64,000 nucleotides of DNA, from the NCBI GenBank assembly GCA_002305995.1, contig DBRN01000006.1:44889-108888 (forward strand), given 5' to 3'. A program made the position numbers and the translations under genes. The DNA comes from Atopobiaceae bacterium UBA1367 (GTDB lineage Bacteria > Actinomycetota > Coriobacteriia > Coriobacteriales > Atopobiaceae). Shown here piece after piece: positions 35,292 to 43,824 of this stretch. Position 1 is the stretch's first letter. Every line of letters starts with the position of its first letter. Under the pieces are notes generated by a model. The model was not told the DNA's origin and did not search any database. It saw only the letters and a list, made by a program, of their open reading frames with translations.

Positions 35292-35423
35292 GTGGCACAG
35301 ATTTCGACTTGTGCGCTGTCAGAACCCAGCGAGCGGAGTATCAAGGCACATTTCCGCAGGATCGGTGAGGCCACTAGGTGCATCACCCCGTTTCTACAAC
35401 GCATAAGTCGAAATCTGTGCCAC
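35292..35423. repeat. Palindromic MITE-like element, copy 2
   Basis: The termini GTGGCACAGATTTCGACTT are inverted over 28 bases with two mismatches around a 76-base centre. The outer part matches copy 1 at 10452-10585, and the overall length (132 bases) is almost the same, while the centre differs. It lies between nth and the rubrerythrin terminator. Confidence 0.78.
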
Positions 35424-35463
35424 CGGCTCCCGAGGAACGGCTCGACGGACGTCCGGCAGCCCT

Positions 35464-35502
35464 ACAAAAGAGACCGCCCGCCCCAGCGTGTGGGACGGGC
35501 GG
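35464..35502 (-). terminator. Terminator of the rubrerythrin gene
   Basis: On the minus strand CCGCCCGTCCCA and TGGGGCGGGCGG pair around a five-base loop, followed by TCTCTTTT. It lies 49 bases after the rbr stop. Confidence 0.85.
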
Positions 35503-35550
35503 ATGAGAGCCACGTGACGCTGGGGGGCAGGCCCAGCGCTGGGAATCGGC

Positions 35551-36096
35551 CTAGTAGTTGATCGACTGCTCCTCGAAGTAGCTCTGCGGATGATCACAGG
35601 CGGGGCAGACCTTGGGGGCCTTGGCACCAACGTGCAGGTGGCCGCAGTTCAGGCACTTCCAGACCTTGACGCCCTCGCGCTCGAAGACCTCGCCCTTCTC
35701 GACACGCGCGGCAAGCGTGAGATAGCGCTCCTCGTGAGCCTTCTCGATGGCGCCAACCAGCTTGAACTTTGCGGCGATCTCGGTGAAGCCCTCCTCCTCG
35801 GCGGTGGCGGCGAACTCGGCATACATCTCGGTCCACTCGTAGTTCTCGCCGGCAGCGGCGTCCCTGAGGTTGTCCAGGGTGCCGGGCACCTCGCCGCCGT
35901 GCAGGTACTTGAACCAGAGCTTGGCGTGCTCGCGCTCGTTGCCCGAGGTCTCGGCAAAGATCTGGGAGATCTGGACGAAGCCCTCCTTCTTGGCCTTGCT
36001 CGAGTAATAGGCGTACTTGTTGGTTGCCTGAGACTCGCCGGCGAAGGCGGCCTCAAGGTTCTTCTTGGTCTGTGAGCTCTCAAAATCGACTGCCAT
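35551..36096 (-). CDS. rbr: Rubrerythrin
   Basis: This peroxide-scavenging diiron protein of anaerobes has 181 residues. A ferritin-like four-helix domain carries the ligands (FAGESQATNKYAYY, ETSGNEREHAKL, EEEGF, AHEERY). A C-terminal rubredoxin domain has C148-x2-C151 and C164-x2-C167 for one iron. The start is ATG 36096 with GAGAGGAG. The single-gene unit has its own terminator; NADH-linked donors are not in the window. Confidence 0.97.
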   Translation of the reverse strand: MAVDFESSQTKKNLEAAFAGESQATNKYAYYSSKAKKEGFVQISQIFAETSGNEREHAKLWFKYLHGGEVPGTLDNLRDAAAGENYEWTEMYAEFAATAEEEGFTEIAAKFKLVGAIEKAHEERYLTLAARVEKGEVFEREGVKVWKCLNCGHLHVGAKAPKVCPACDHPQSYFEEQSINY

Positions 36097-36430
36097 TCGA
36101 CACTCCTCTCCTTCGTGTGTGCCCACGTGCCCGCGCCGACACAAGCGCACGACGTGTGCACGCGGATGTGCTGGCCCTCTTTGCCAGCACGGCATATATC
36201 GTACCTTACGGGATGACCACAGGACCAGAGCCATTTCGACAACTGGGAGCGTCGCATGCGCATCCCAGGTCAATGGGGTGGAATGCTCCCGAAGGCGAGT
36301 AGAGAAGGCGACGTCGAAGGTGCCACCGCTGCCCTCAAGCTCCAACACCCCCGAGGGCGTCGAGGGCTCGGCGGCGGTGTGTCCGTGATATGCAGCCGGA
36401 AGGAAATGCTCCCGAGGGCGTCGAGGCCCG
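36097..36430. other. Intergenic region upstream of rubrerythrin with short repeats
   Basis: There is no gene in these 334 bases. The part next to rbr should hold its promoter (A+T-rich GCATATATCGTACC near 36190). The other part has three spaced copies of a GCTCCCGAGGGCGTCGAG-like word (near 36290, 36347 and 36410), about 60 bases apart. Confidence 0.5.
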
Positions 36431-37318
36431 CTAGGCGAGCCAGCCGTCCCCCTGCTGGCGGCAGAACCCCTCCGCGGAGAGCTCGTCAAGCAGCTCCACC
36501 ACCGTGGGCTCGTCGACCGGATCCCTCCCCGCCCCGACCTCCTGCGCCGTCAGCTCGCGGGCAAGCGCCTCGGCATCGAGGGCCGTCCCGCGATGCGCAA
36601 GCAGCAGGCGCACCACCATCGCGCGCTTCTGGCGATGCGACCCCTCGAAGCGCGACTGACGCACGTGCGTGCTCGACCTGCGCGAGGGGTTGGGGACCGT
36701 CCTCTTGAGGTGCGCGCCGTAGTCAAGCAGGGCATAGTACCAGGTGCGGGGATCGTCGCGGGGATCGGAGTCGTCCTTGGGACAGGTCGCCTCGACGAGG
36801 GGGACCAGCTCCCTGTCGGGCACCATGGTTGCGTCGGGATACAGCTCGTGCAGAATCACCGTGCGCACGTTCGTCTCGAGGTAGACACCGGGGAGGTTGT
36901 GGGCGAACGCCCTGATGCCTGCCGCCGTGGCAGGGCCGATGCCCGGCAGGGCAACCAGGGCGGCCGTCTCGCGCGGCATGGTGCCGCCTGCGTCGGCAAT
37001 CTCCCGCGCGGCACGAAGCAGGGCGAGGGCGCGGCGGTTGTATCCCAGCCCTTGCCACTCGTCGAGCACGTCCGCCGAAGAGGACGATGCCAGGGCGTCT
37101 ATCGTGGGGAACCGCTCGAGCCACCGCTGCCATCGCCCGTCGACACGGCTCACCTGCGTCTGCTGGAGCATGACCTCGCTGAGCCAGACGGCATAGGGAT
37201 CCCTCGTGCGCCGCCACGGCAGATCGCGGTACAGCTCGCGACCCCGGTCAAGCACCAGGGCCCGAAACGGCACGAGCGCCGCCTCATCCACCCCGGGAGC
37301 GACTGCGGACCCTGTCAT
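36431..37318 (-). CDS. MutY-like HhH-GPD DNA glycosylase without Fe-S cluster
   Basis: This 295-residue protein is homologous to MutY/endonuclease III glycosylases. The N terminus DLPWRRTRDPYAVWLSEVMLQQTQV has the MutY adenine-site Glu, and the hairpin LPGIGPATAAGIRAFA is intact. Where MutY has Asp (LDGNVKRV) it reads LETNVRTV. There is no C-x6-C-x2-C-x5-C cluster and no NUDIX domain; instead a basic stretch and a winged-helix-like end follow. It probably still repairs adenine opposite oxidised guanine, but activity is inferred. The gene starts inside the ribosome-site distance of the Rrf2 gene end, so the two form an operon. Confidence 0.85.
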   Translation of the reverse strand: MTGSAVAPGVDEAALVPFRALVLDRGRELYRDLPWRRTRDPYAVWLSEVMLQQTQVSRVDGRWQRWLERFPTIDALASSSSADVLDEWQGLGYNRRALALLRAAREIADAGGTMPRETAALVALPGIGPATAAGIRAFAHNLPGVYLETNVRTVILHELYPDATMVPDRELVPLVEATCPKDDSDPRDDPRTWYYALLDYGAHLKRTVPNPSRRSSTHVRQSRFEGSHRQKRAMVVRLLLAHRGTALDAEALARELTAQEVGAGRDPVDEPTVVELLDELSAEGFCRQQGDGWLA

Positions 37319-37325
37319 GTGCGCA

Positions 37326-37805
37326 CTACCCCTCTGCTGAAGGCACGAGCCGCGTCGCCTCGACCGGCTCGAACCGGTATGACCCGCATATGACAGGCAC
37401 CTTCCTCTCGACGGCTAGCTGGCGGAGCGTGACCGACCCGAGATAGGCATGGACCAGCCTGTCCATCCCACTCAGGACCAGGTCGAGCTCAGACATGTCA
37501 CGAACGTCACCATTGGGGGGCGCGCCCTCCACGTTCCCCATGCGAAGCGGCCCTTCGATCGCCTCGATGATGTCGAGCAGGGTCACGCTTGCCGCGTCGA
37601 CGGCGAGCGTCATGCCGCCACGCGGGCCACGCATCGTGGCGAGCAGGCCGGCCTTCACCATCTCGTGCTGGATGGTGCGCGCAAACGAGTAGGGGATGCC
37701 GTGTGCCTCGGCGACCTGGCGTACCGAGACGATCCCTCCCCCATCCGAACGCGAGACCGCGCACAGCATGCGCAGCGCATAGTCGAGCTTTCTTGAGATC
37801 TCCAC
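37326..37805 (-). CDS. Rrf2-family transcriptional regulator
   Basis: This 159-residue regulator has an N-terminal winged helix (EISRKLDYALRMLCAVSR, SVRQVAEAHGIPYSFARTIQHEMVKAGLLATMRGPRGGMTLA). In the loop where IscR and NsrR bind a 2Fe-2S cluster with three Cys, it has no cysteine, so it is not a typical cluster sensor. The start is GTG 37805, with GGGAGGG upstream. It is co-transcribed with the MutY-like gene, an unusual pair that suggests redox- or damage-linked control. Confidence 0.87.
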   Translation of the reverse strand: MEISRKLDYALRMLCAVSRSDGGGIVSVRQVAEAHGIPYSFARTIQHEMVKAGLLATMRGPRGGMTLAVDAASVTLLDIIEAIEGPLRMGNVEGAPPNGDVRDMSELDLVLSGMDRLVHAYLGSVTLRQLAVERKVPVICGSYRFEPVEATRLVPSAEG

Positions 37806-37960
37806 GATGTTCCCTCCCACACCGAAAGACCCGTATTCGGACCAAACCTCATGGAGGTGCGCGCGGCATCGCCCACCGTGCCGCACACCACGCACAGAGC
37901 ATGCCCGCACATCCGAGGAGGCGGAGATCTCACTGCGCGCCGTTCCGAGAGTCGCAATAA

Positions 37961-37986
37961 GAAAAAGCCTCCGAGAGGGAGGCTTG
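37961..37986 (-). terminator. Terminator of tRNA-Asp
   Basis: On the minus strand AAGCCTCC and GGAGGCTT pair around a short loop, followed by TTTTTCTT, directly behind the tRNA. Confidence 0.88.
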
Positions 37987-37994
37987 GGATGCGA

Positions 37995-38071
<77 letters not shown>

Positions 38072-38212
38072 GTTCTCTGGTGCAAGGGTTATTCTACACA
38101 GATGTCCCTCTCCTTGTCCAGAGCCAATTTGAGATTTCCTTGGCGCATGATCGGCCTGACCGGCCGCCTGACCATCCCTGGCCAGGTGGCTCCCGGCCAA
38201 CCGGGACGCGTC

Positions 38213-39205
38213 CTACACCAGCGAGATGGTCACGCGCCCCCCGATGTCGGTCACGATCTGGATGCTGTCGCCCTGGAGCGTCGCCTCCACGATCTTGCCC
38301 GTGCCCACGATCGCCTTTCCGTCGGCATCGGTCACCTGCTGGGTCACCGACCCACCGCCGAACGGGTACGCGATGAGGTCCCAGGTCCCGTCATCCAGGT
38401 TCTCGGGGATGACGAACACCGTGTTGTACAGGATGAGCGACACGGGCACCCCCTGCAGCTCGCAGAGGACCGCCTTTCCCTCCGAGCCCTCGGACGAGCT
38501 GGTGAGGGCGTATGCTCCCGTCTCCTGCTCGGACAGCGTGTAGGTTGATCCCCGATACTCGATGCCCTCGTCCCCGGAGGCCTGCACCTGCTCGGAGACC
38601 GTCTCCTCGGGCACCCGGTCGACCGACACGAGCGCCCTCGTCACAAGCCAGCCCATCATGAGCACGACGACCAGCGCGCAGGCGCCCAGGACCGCAAGCA
38701 CGCGCGTGTTTGCCTTGACCTCGGTCTCGCGCCTCCTGACCGTAGGACGACCGACCCTGCTCATGCGCACGACTTCCATGGGGCGGGAGTTTCCAAGCGT
38801 GAACGACGCTGTCTCGCTCGCGTTGGCACGCGTCGTGAGACGAGCCCCCTCGCTGGCGTCAATCCTCGTGAACGATCCCGTCTCGCTCGGGTCGACGCCA
38901 ATGGGACGAGGGGCGTCGCCCATGCTCGTCTCCTGATCGCCGTCTGCGATGGGAACCACCTCGGGCACGGCCTGAGAGCTGCCGGCTACGACGTCCGTGT
39001 CGCGAGACAGGTTGTCTCCGACGGAAACCGCCTCGGGCACGGCCGGAGCGGGCGCGTGCTGGGGCTTGGGCTCGCTTGAGCCGTCACTCGGGTCATCGGT
39101 CAGGGGCTCCTCGTGCCCCACCTCGGGCACCGGCCGGGAAGCCGCATGCCTCGCTGCGGCGGAGTGCCTCCCATGGCGCGGGGCACCGCTCTCGTCTGCT
39201 GCCAT
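38213..39205 (-). CDS. Single-pass membrane protein of unknown function
   Basis: This 330-residue protein has a disordered, acidic and Pro-rich cytoplasmic N-terminal part containing three repeats of a phospho-site-like word (DPSETGSFTRI, ANASETASFTL). One membrane helix follows (VLAVLGACALVVVLMMGWLV, about 172-191), then an extracellular beta-rich domain of about 135 residues. The ETxSFT repeats look like possible FHA-binding or kinase targets, but this is inference. AAAGGGG precedes the ATG. It follows recR on the same strand. Confidence 0.75.
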   Translation of the reverse strand: MAADESGAPRHGRHSAAARHAASRPVPEVGHEEPLTDDPSDGSSEPKPQHAPAPAVPEAVSVGDNLSRDTDVVAGSSQAVPEVVPIADGDQETSMGDAPRPIGVDPSETGSFTRIDASEGARLTTRANASETASFTLGNSRPMEVVRMSRVGRPTVRRRETEVKANTRVLAVLGACALVVVLMMGWLVTRALVSVDRVPEETVSEQVQASGDEGIEYRGSTYTLSEQETGAYALTSSSEGSEGKAVLCELQGVPVSLILYNTVFVIPENLDDGTWDLIAYPFGGGSVTQQVTDADGKAIVGTGKIVEATLQGDSIQIVTDIGGRVTISLV

Positions 39206-39238
39206 TGTTACCCCTTTCGGCTCTGCTGAACCTCCATG

Positions 39239-39856
39239 CTACACTGTTCGGCGCGCCTCGATGGCGCGTCCGAGCGTGACTTCGTCAGCGTACTCGAGGT
39301 CGCCCCCTACAGGCAAACCGCTTGCCAGGCGCGACACCGTCACCCCCAGCTGATTGATCGTGCGCGCGAGATAGGTCGCGGTCGTCTCCCCCTCGACGTC
39401 CGGATTGGTCGCGAGGATGACCTCTTGTGCCTCCCCCGACGCCAGCCGCTGCAGCAGCTCGCGCACGTGCAGCTGCTCGGGGCCGATCTTGTCCATGGGG
39501 GAGATCACGCCCCCCAGCACATGATACAGGCCATGGTAGACGCCCGTCCGCTCGATCGCCGCAACGTCGCGCGGCTCGGACACCACGCAGATCGACGTGC
39601 GGTCGCGATGGGAGTCAGCGCAGATGTCGCAAGTCTCGCGCGTGGCATACGAGAAGCACACGGGACAGAAGTGCACCTGTCGCTTGACCTCGACGATGGC
39701 GTCCGACAGGCGGCGGGCCTCCTCGGGGTCGGCCTCGAGGAGGTGGTAGGCGATGCGCTGGGCAGACTTCGGGCCGATGCCGGGCAGCCGCCCCAGCTCG
39801 TCGAGCAGACGTTGGAGCGCGCGGCCATCGCTCGTGGAGGGATCGAAGCTCGCCAT
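39239..39856 (-). CDS. recR: Recombination mediator RecR
   Basis: This is a RecFOR-pathway protein of 205 residues. It has an N-terminal HhH (LGRLPGIGPKSAQRIAYHLL), the zinc finger CPVCFSYATRETCDIC and the Toprim region (VVSEPRDVAAIERTG, LATNPDVEGETTATYL). The start lies four bases after the ybaB stop, in the dnaX-ybaB-recR order widely conserved in bacteria. Confidence 0.97.
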   Translation of the reverse strand: MASFDPSTSDGRALQRLLDELGRLPGIGPKSAQRIAYHLLEADPEEARRLSDAIVEVKRQVHFCPVCFSYATRETCDICADSHRDRTSICVVSEPRDVAAIERTGVYHGLYHVLGGVISPMDKIGPEQLHVRELLQRLASGEAQEVILATNPDVEGETTATYLARTINQLGVTVSRLASGLPVGGDLEYADEVTLGRAIEARRTV

Positions 39857-39859
39857 GTC

Positions 39860-40183
39860 CTAGAGCATCCCCGGCATGCCAGGCACGCCCATGCCGCCCG
39901 TGAGGGCGCCGAGGCGCTGGTTGGTGACCTCCTGCGCCCGCGCAAGCGTCTCGTTGATGGCGGCAAGAACGGTGTCCTGCAGCATCTCGGAGTCCTCCTC
40001 GTCGAGACCAAGGGAGGAGCCATCTATCTGGATGCCGGTGATGTCCCCGGCAGCCGTGCCGGTCACCTTGACCATGCCTCCGTTAGCGGTGGCGGAGACC
40101 TCCACGTCGGCGAGCTGGTCCTGCGCCTCGGCCAGCTGTCGCTGCATCCTCTGTGCCTGCTTCATCATCTGCTGCATGTTCAT
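39860..40183 (-). CDS. YbaB/EbfC nucleoid-associated protein
   Basis: This 107-residue DNA-binding protein has a coiled N-terminal helix (MNMQQMMKQAQRMQRQLAEAQDQL), a small sheet (VSATANGGMVKVTGTAAGDITGIQID) and a C-terminal helix. Dimers shape DNA. GGGAGGA precedes the ATG, and it is embedded between dnaX and recR. Confidence 0.95.
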   Translation of the reverse strand: MNMQQMMKQAQRMQRQLAEAQDQLADVEVSATANGGMVKVTGTAAGDITGIQIDGSSLGLDEEDSEMLQDTVLAAINETLARAQEVTNQRLGALTGGMGVPGMPGML

Positions 40184-40218
40184 GGGTGGATCCTCCCGTC
40201 ATGGTCCCCGTCGAGGGG

Positions 40219-42738
40219 TCAGTTGTCTGGCTCGTCTCCGTACTCGAAGTCCGCGTCGTCCACGGGCTCGTCGGTGAACCCGTCGTCGAGGGCGGGGTCG
40301 TCCGCGAGGGCGGGGTCCGCCCCGACGTCAGGATCGAGGTCGAGGTCATCCGTCGGCGACTTAGCCGAATACGACACCCCCTCGCCGAAGACCTCGGTCA
40401 TCATGCTCACGATGTCCGCGGGGATGCCCGCTGCCGTGCGTGAGGCGCGCTTGGCCTTGGGAGCCGCCGGGGCCTTGGCCGGGGCGGGCGCAGGCACGGG
40501 ATCGGGAGTCGGAGCGGGCACGGGGCCTGCGGCCGGCACGGATGGCGCAGCCTCTGCGGGCGTGGGGCCTGCGGGCGGCACGGGCGACGGCACCGGCTCC
40601 CAGTCCCCCACCGGGACATCGAGCCCGAGGTCCTCCTCGTACGGCGAGGTGTCGAGGTCGTCATGCGACACCAGATCAATGCCATGGTCATCTGCACCCG
40701 CCGCGGACTCCGGCTCCCAGGGTGCCGAGAACGCAGGCGCAGAGGGTGTCGACGGCTCGATCGCCAACGGTCCGTCCTCCCGCGCAGGGGCCTCGCGGGA
40801 CGCTGGGACAGGGGCGGCAGCGGGCGCGGCAGGCTCGGTCGGCGTGGCTCCGGCCCTCTCGCGTCGCGTCACCGCCGGCCCGGCGGCAGGGGACGCAGAC
40901 GTCGCCACCGGGTCGGCGGGCGCCCCGTCCTCGGCAAAGAGGGTCGTCCGCTGCCCGAACACCGAGTTGACCGCAGGGTCGATGCTGGCACGCACATCTG
41001 TGCGCTCGAGCATGCGACAGGCAAACGAGGACCCCTTGGGAAGCGAGACGAGAAGCCGATGCCCGTCGTCGGAGACGAGGGTCGAGCTCATCAGGAGCGA
41101 TCCGTGCTGAGGCCGCGAGGCGAGCAGGCCATCGACGACCTGCCTCCACAGGCGCTGCAGCTCTCCTGGATCGCCGGTGCTGGTCGGCACGGGAGCGGGG
41201 TCGGGCTCCGTGGCCGTCGGCGTGGGCGCCGGGGCGGTCTGGGGCGCCTGTCGCGCGACCTGGCGCTCCGAGGGCCGTTCCCGAGGCGCGGAGGGCTGCG
41301 AGGGAGCCGTTGCGCGAGAGGGTGTCACACGGGACTCACAGGGCTCCTCCACGGGAGCCGCGGGCTGGGGCGTCGGCTCCGCCGCAGGCGTCTCAGGCCG
41401 GGACTTCTGTCTCTGCTGCTGTTTCTGCTTCTGTTGCCGCGAGACGGGAGATGAGACGCCCGTCCTCTCGGCGGGGGCGTCCCCCCTCCCCTCCGGGACC
41501 GTCGGGGCAGACGTGCCCTCGGGCCCTTGCGAGGCAGGCGCGACGCCTGGCACGGATGGCTGCACATGGCGTGTGCCCGGAGCCGACAGCGCCACGACCT
41601 GGCGCTCGAGGGAGGCGATGCGATCTGCCAGCGCCTCGAGCGTCAGCTCGGACTCCGGCCGCGCAACCTTGGTGAGCGCCACCTCCAGCACCAGGCGCTG
41701 GTTGGTAGCCACGCGCATCTCGGTGGAGGCGTCGGAGAGCAGCCCGAGCGCCCGTGCGACGCGATCGACCGAGCCGAAGGCCGCCGCCTCGCGCGAGATG
41801 GCGGGAAGCTCGTCGTCGGCAGACTGCAGGGCCCCCGACTTGGCGCCGACGGCGGCAACCACGTACACGTCGCGCAGACGGGCCGCCAGCGCCCTCGTGA
41901 ACTGCAGCAGGTCGCGGCCGACCTCGACCAGCGACTCCACCTGTGCGAAGAGCGTCGGCACGTCACGATTGGCCATGGCAAGCGACGTCCGCTCGAGGGT
42001 GGATGCCGCCACCTCTCCCAGAACATCCCGGGCGACATCGACCGTGATCGAGCCACCACCCGACACGGACAGCTGCTCCAGCTCGGAGATGGCGTCGCGC
42101 ATGCCGCCGCGCGCGTGACGCACCACCAGCTCGAGGGCCTCGGGATCGTAGCCAAAGCCCTCGCGGTCGCAGATGTGGGTCAGGCGCGCCTGGATGTCGG
42201 CATTGCCTATGGCATGGAAGTCAAAGCGCTGCACGCGGCTGAGGATGGTCTCGGGAATCTTCTGGGGATCGGTCGTGCAGAGCACGAAGACCACGTGCGA
42301 CGGGGGCTCCTCCAGCGTCTTGAGCAGCGCGTTGAACGCCGCCGTGGTGAGCATGTGGACCTCGTCGATGATGTACATCTTGTACGGCGCGCGCACGGGG
42401 GCGAAGCTCACGCGGCTGATGATCTCGTCGCGCACGTTGTCGACGCCGGTCCGACTCGCCGCATCCAGCTCATAGACGTCGGGGTGCTCTCCCGCCGCGA
42501 TCAGCCGGCACTGCTCGCACGTGCCGTCGGGCAGATGGCCGACGCCCTGCTCGCACATGAGCGCCTTGGCGAGCAGCCTCGCCATGGTCGTCTTGCCCGT
42601 GCCGCGCGGCCCGCAGAACAGGTACGCATGGCTCGTGCGCTCGCCCATGACGGCGTGCTCGAGCGTCGTGACCACATGGCTCTGCCCGACGACATCGGCA
42701 AAGGTCTGCGGGCGATACTTCGTGTACAGCGATTCCAT
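40219..42738 (-). CDS. dnaX: DNA polymerase III subunit gamma/tau
   Basis: This is the clamp-loader ATPase of the replisome. The N-terminal AAA+ part has GPRGTGKTTMARLLAKAL, a Cys pair zinc module (TCEQC), YIIDEVHML and the LSRVQRF arginine-finger motif. Domain III is followed by a 400-residue Pro/Ala/Glu-rich region. The extreme C terminus is acidic (DLDLDPDVGADPALADDPALDDG). At 839 residues it is a tau-length form. GGAGG precedes the ATG. Confidence 0.95.
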   Translation of the reverse strand: MESLYTKYRPQTFADVVGQSHVVTTLEHAVMGERTSHAYLFCGPRGTGKTTMARLLAKALMCEQGVGHLPDGTCEQCRLIAAGEHPDVYELDAASRTGVDNVRDEIISRVSFAPVRAPYKMYIIDEVHMLTTAAFNALLKTLEEPPSHVVFVLCTTDPQKIPETILSRVQRFDFHAIGNADIQARLTHICDREGFGYDPEALELVVRHARGGMRDAISELEQLSVSGGGSITVDVARDVLGEVAASTLERTSLAMANRDVPTLFAQVESLVEVGRDLLQFTRALAARLRDVYVVAAVGAKSGALQSADDELPAISREAAAFGSVDRVARALGLLSDASTEMRVATNQRLVLEVALTKVARPESELTLEALADRIASLERQVVALSAPGTRHVQPSVPGVAPASQGPEGTSAPTVPEGRGDAPAERTGVSSPVSRQQKQKQQQRQKSRPETPAAEPTPQPAAPVEEPCESRVTPSRATAPSQPSAPRERPSERQVARQAPQTAPAPTPTATEPDPAPVPTSTGDPGELQRLWRQVVDGLLASRPQHGSLLMSSTLVSDDGHRLLVSLPKGSSFACRMLERTDVRASIDPAVNSVFGQRTTLFAEDGAPADPVATSASPAAGPAVTRRERAGATPTEPAAPAAAPVPASREAPAREDGPLAIEPSTPSAPAFSAPWEPESAAGADDHGIDLVSHDDLDTSPYEEDLGLDVPVGDWEPVPSPVPPAGPTPAEAAPSVPAAGPVPAPTPDPVPAPAPAKAPAAPKAKRASRTAAGIPADIVSMMTEVFGEGVSYSAKSPTDDLDLDPDVGADPALADDPALDDGFTDEPVDDADFEYGDEPDN

Positions 42739-42823
42739 GGCGGGCCTCCATGCCGGTGCGCGTGAGCCTCAAGTATACGGCACGCGTCGGATGGAGCGAG
42801 TGGAGGCACGATGGGGACGGTTC

Positions 42824-43024
42824 CTACAGGCCGGCATCCTCCATGCGCGCGACGATCTCGCGCATGACCGATCGGTTTGCCAGGAGCTGCCGGTAGGTCG
42901 CGCTCTTGGCGCGTCCGGCCGTGCGGAGCTCGGCCATGGTGCCCTCCGTCCGCTCAAGCTCGGAGCGCACCCCCGCGGCGAACAGGTCATAGCGCTCGAG
43001 CCTGCGCTCGTCGGCCCCCGTCAT
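42824..43024 (-). CDS. Small helical protein after dedA
   Basis: This 66-residue, strongly charged, all-helical protein (MTGADERRLERYDLF to RMEDAGL) starts two bases after the dedA stop. No domain is recognised. The close spacing argues that it is a real coupled gene. The ribosome site is poor, in keeping with coupling. Confidence 0.55.
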   Translation of the reverse strand: MTGADERRLERYDLFAAGVRSELERTEGTMAELRTAGRAKSATYRQLLANRSVMREIVARMEDAGL

Positions 43025-43026
43025 CG

Positions 43027-43674
43027 CTAGGCGCTTTTCTTGCCGAGGCGTCCCCTGACGATGCCCACGGCGGTGGGGATCACGCTCACGCCGATGATTC
43101 CCACGATGAGCAGCTCGAAATGGGCCTGCACGAAGGGGATGCCGCCAAAGAAGTAGCCGAGCAGGATGAACGCCGTCGACCAGGTGATGCCGCCCACCAC
43201 GTTGAACATGAAGAAGTTGTGCCACTTCATGCCGCCCATGCCCGCGAGAAACGGCACGAAGGTGCGGATGAACGGGAAGAACCGGCCGAAGAAGATCGCG
43301 ACGTTGCCCCACTTGTCGAGGAAGGCCTCGCTCTTCTCGATGCGCTCGGGGGTCATGGCCTTGACCTTGCCGGAGCGGATGATGCGCTGTCCAAAGAAGT
43401 GCCCGATGAAGAAGTTGCACTGGTCACCCAGAATGGCAGCCGCCCAGGCAACGCCGAGCAGCGCGATGATGTTGAACCCGCCGCCCTGGGCAAAGAAGCC
43501 CGCGGCGAACAGCAGCGAGTCACCGGGAAGGAACGGGAAGAACACCACGCCCGTCTCGATGAAGATGATGAGGGACACAAAGCCATATGCGGCGAGCGGA
43601 CCAGCCGCGATCCAGGCGGCGATGGAGGCACGAGGATCGCGCAGCAGGTCGATGATGAGATTGACGAAGCCCAT
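43027..43674 (-). CDS. DedA-family membrane protein
   Basis: This 215-residue protein has several membrane helices and the family signature FLPGDSLLFAAGFFA, NFFIGHFFGQR, GRFFPFIRTFVPFLAGMG and FNVVGGITWS. DedA proteins flip or move lipid carriers such as undecaprenyl phosphate or phosphatidylethanolamine; the substrate here cannot be assigned. It lies between the SRP RNA and dnaX. Confidence 0.93.
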   Translation of the reverse strand: MGFVNLIIDLLRDPRASIAAWIAAGPLAAYGFVSLIIFIETGVVFFPFLPGDSLLFAAGFFAQGGGFNIIALLGVAWAAAILGDQCNFFIGHFFGQRIIRSGKVKAMTPERIEKSEAFLDKWGNVAIFFGRFFPFIRTFVPFLAGMGGMKWHNFFMFNVVGGITWSTAFILLGYFFGGIPFVQAHFELLIVGIIGVSVIPTAVGIVRGRLGKKSA

Positions 43675-43712
43675 GGCAGCTGTCGGCCTTTCTGACTCGA
43701 GGCATACAAAAA

Positions 43713-43824
43713 GCGCGCTGGATGGGAACGGGTGCCCGCCAGAGGCTCCTTATGGCTGCTGCCTCCCGGCCCTGACCAGGTTCGGAACATGACGTCACCC
43801 GAACCCATCCAACGCGCTCGGGGG
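43713..43824 (-). ncRNA. ffs: Signal recognition particle RNA, small bacterial type
   Basis: The minus strand contains the conserved core GTTCCGAACCTGGTCAGGGC, then CGGGAGGCAGCAGCCATAAG, enclosed by long complementary arms (GCGCGTTGGATGGG with CCCATCCAGCGCGC). A run of five T residues after the lower stem (about 43708-43712) gives a terminator. It pairs with Ffh for co-translational targeting. Placement beside the dnaX cluster is common. Confidence 0.93.
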
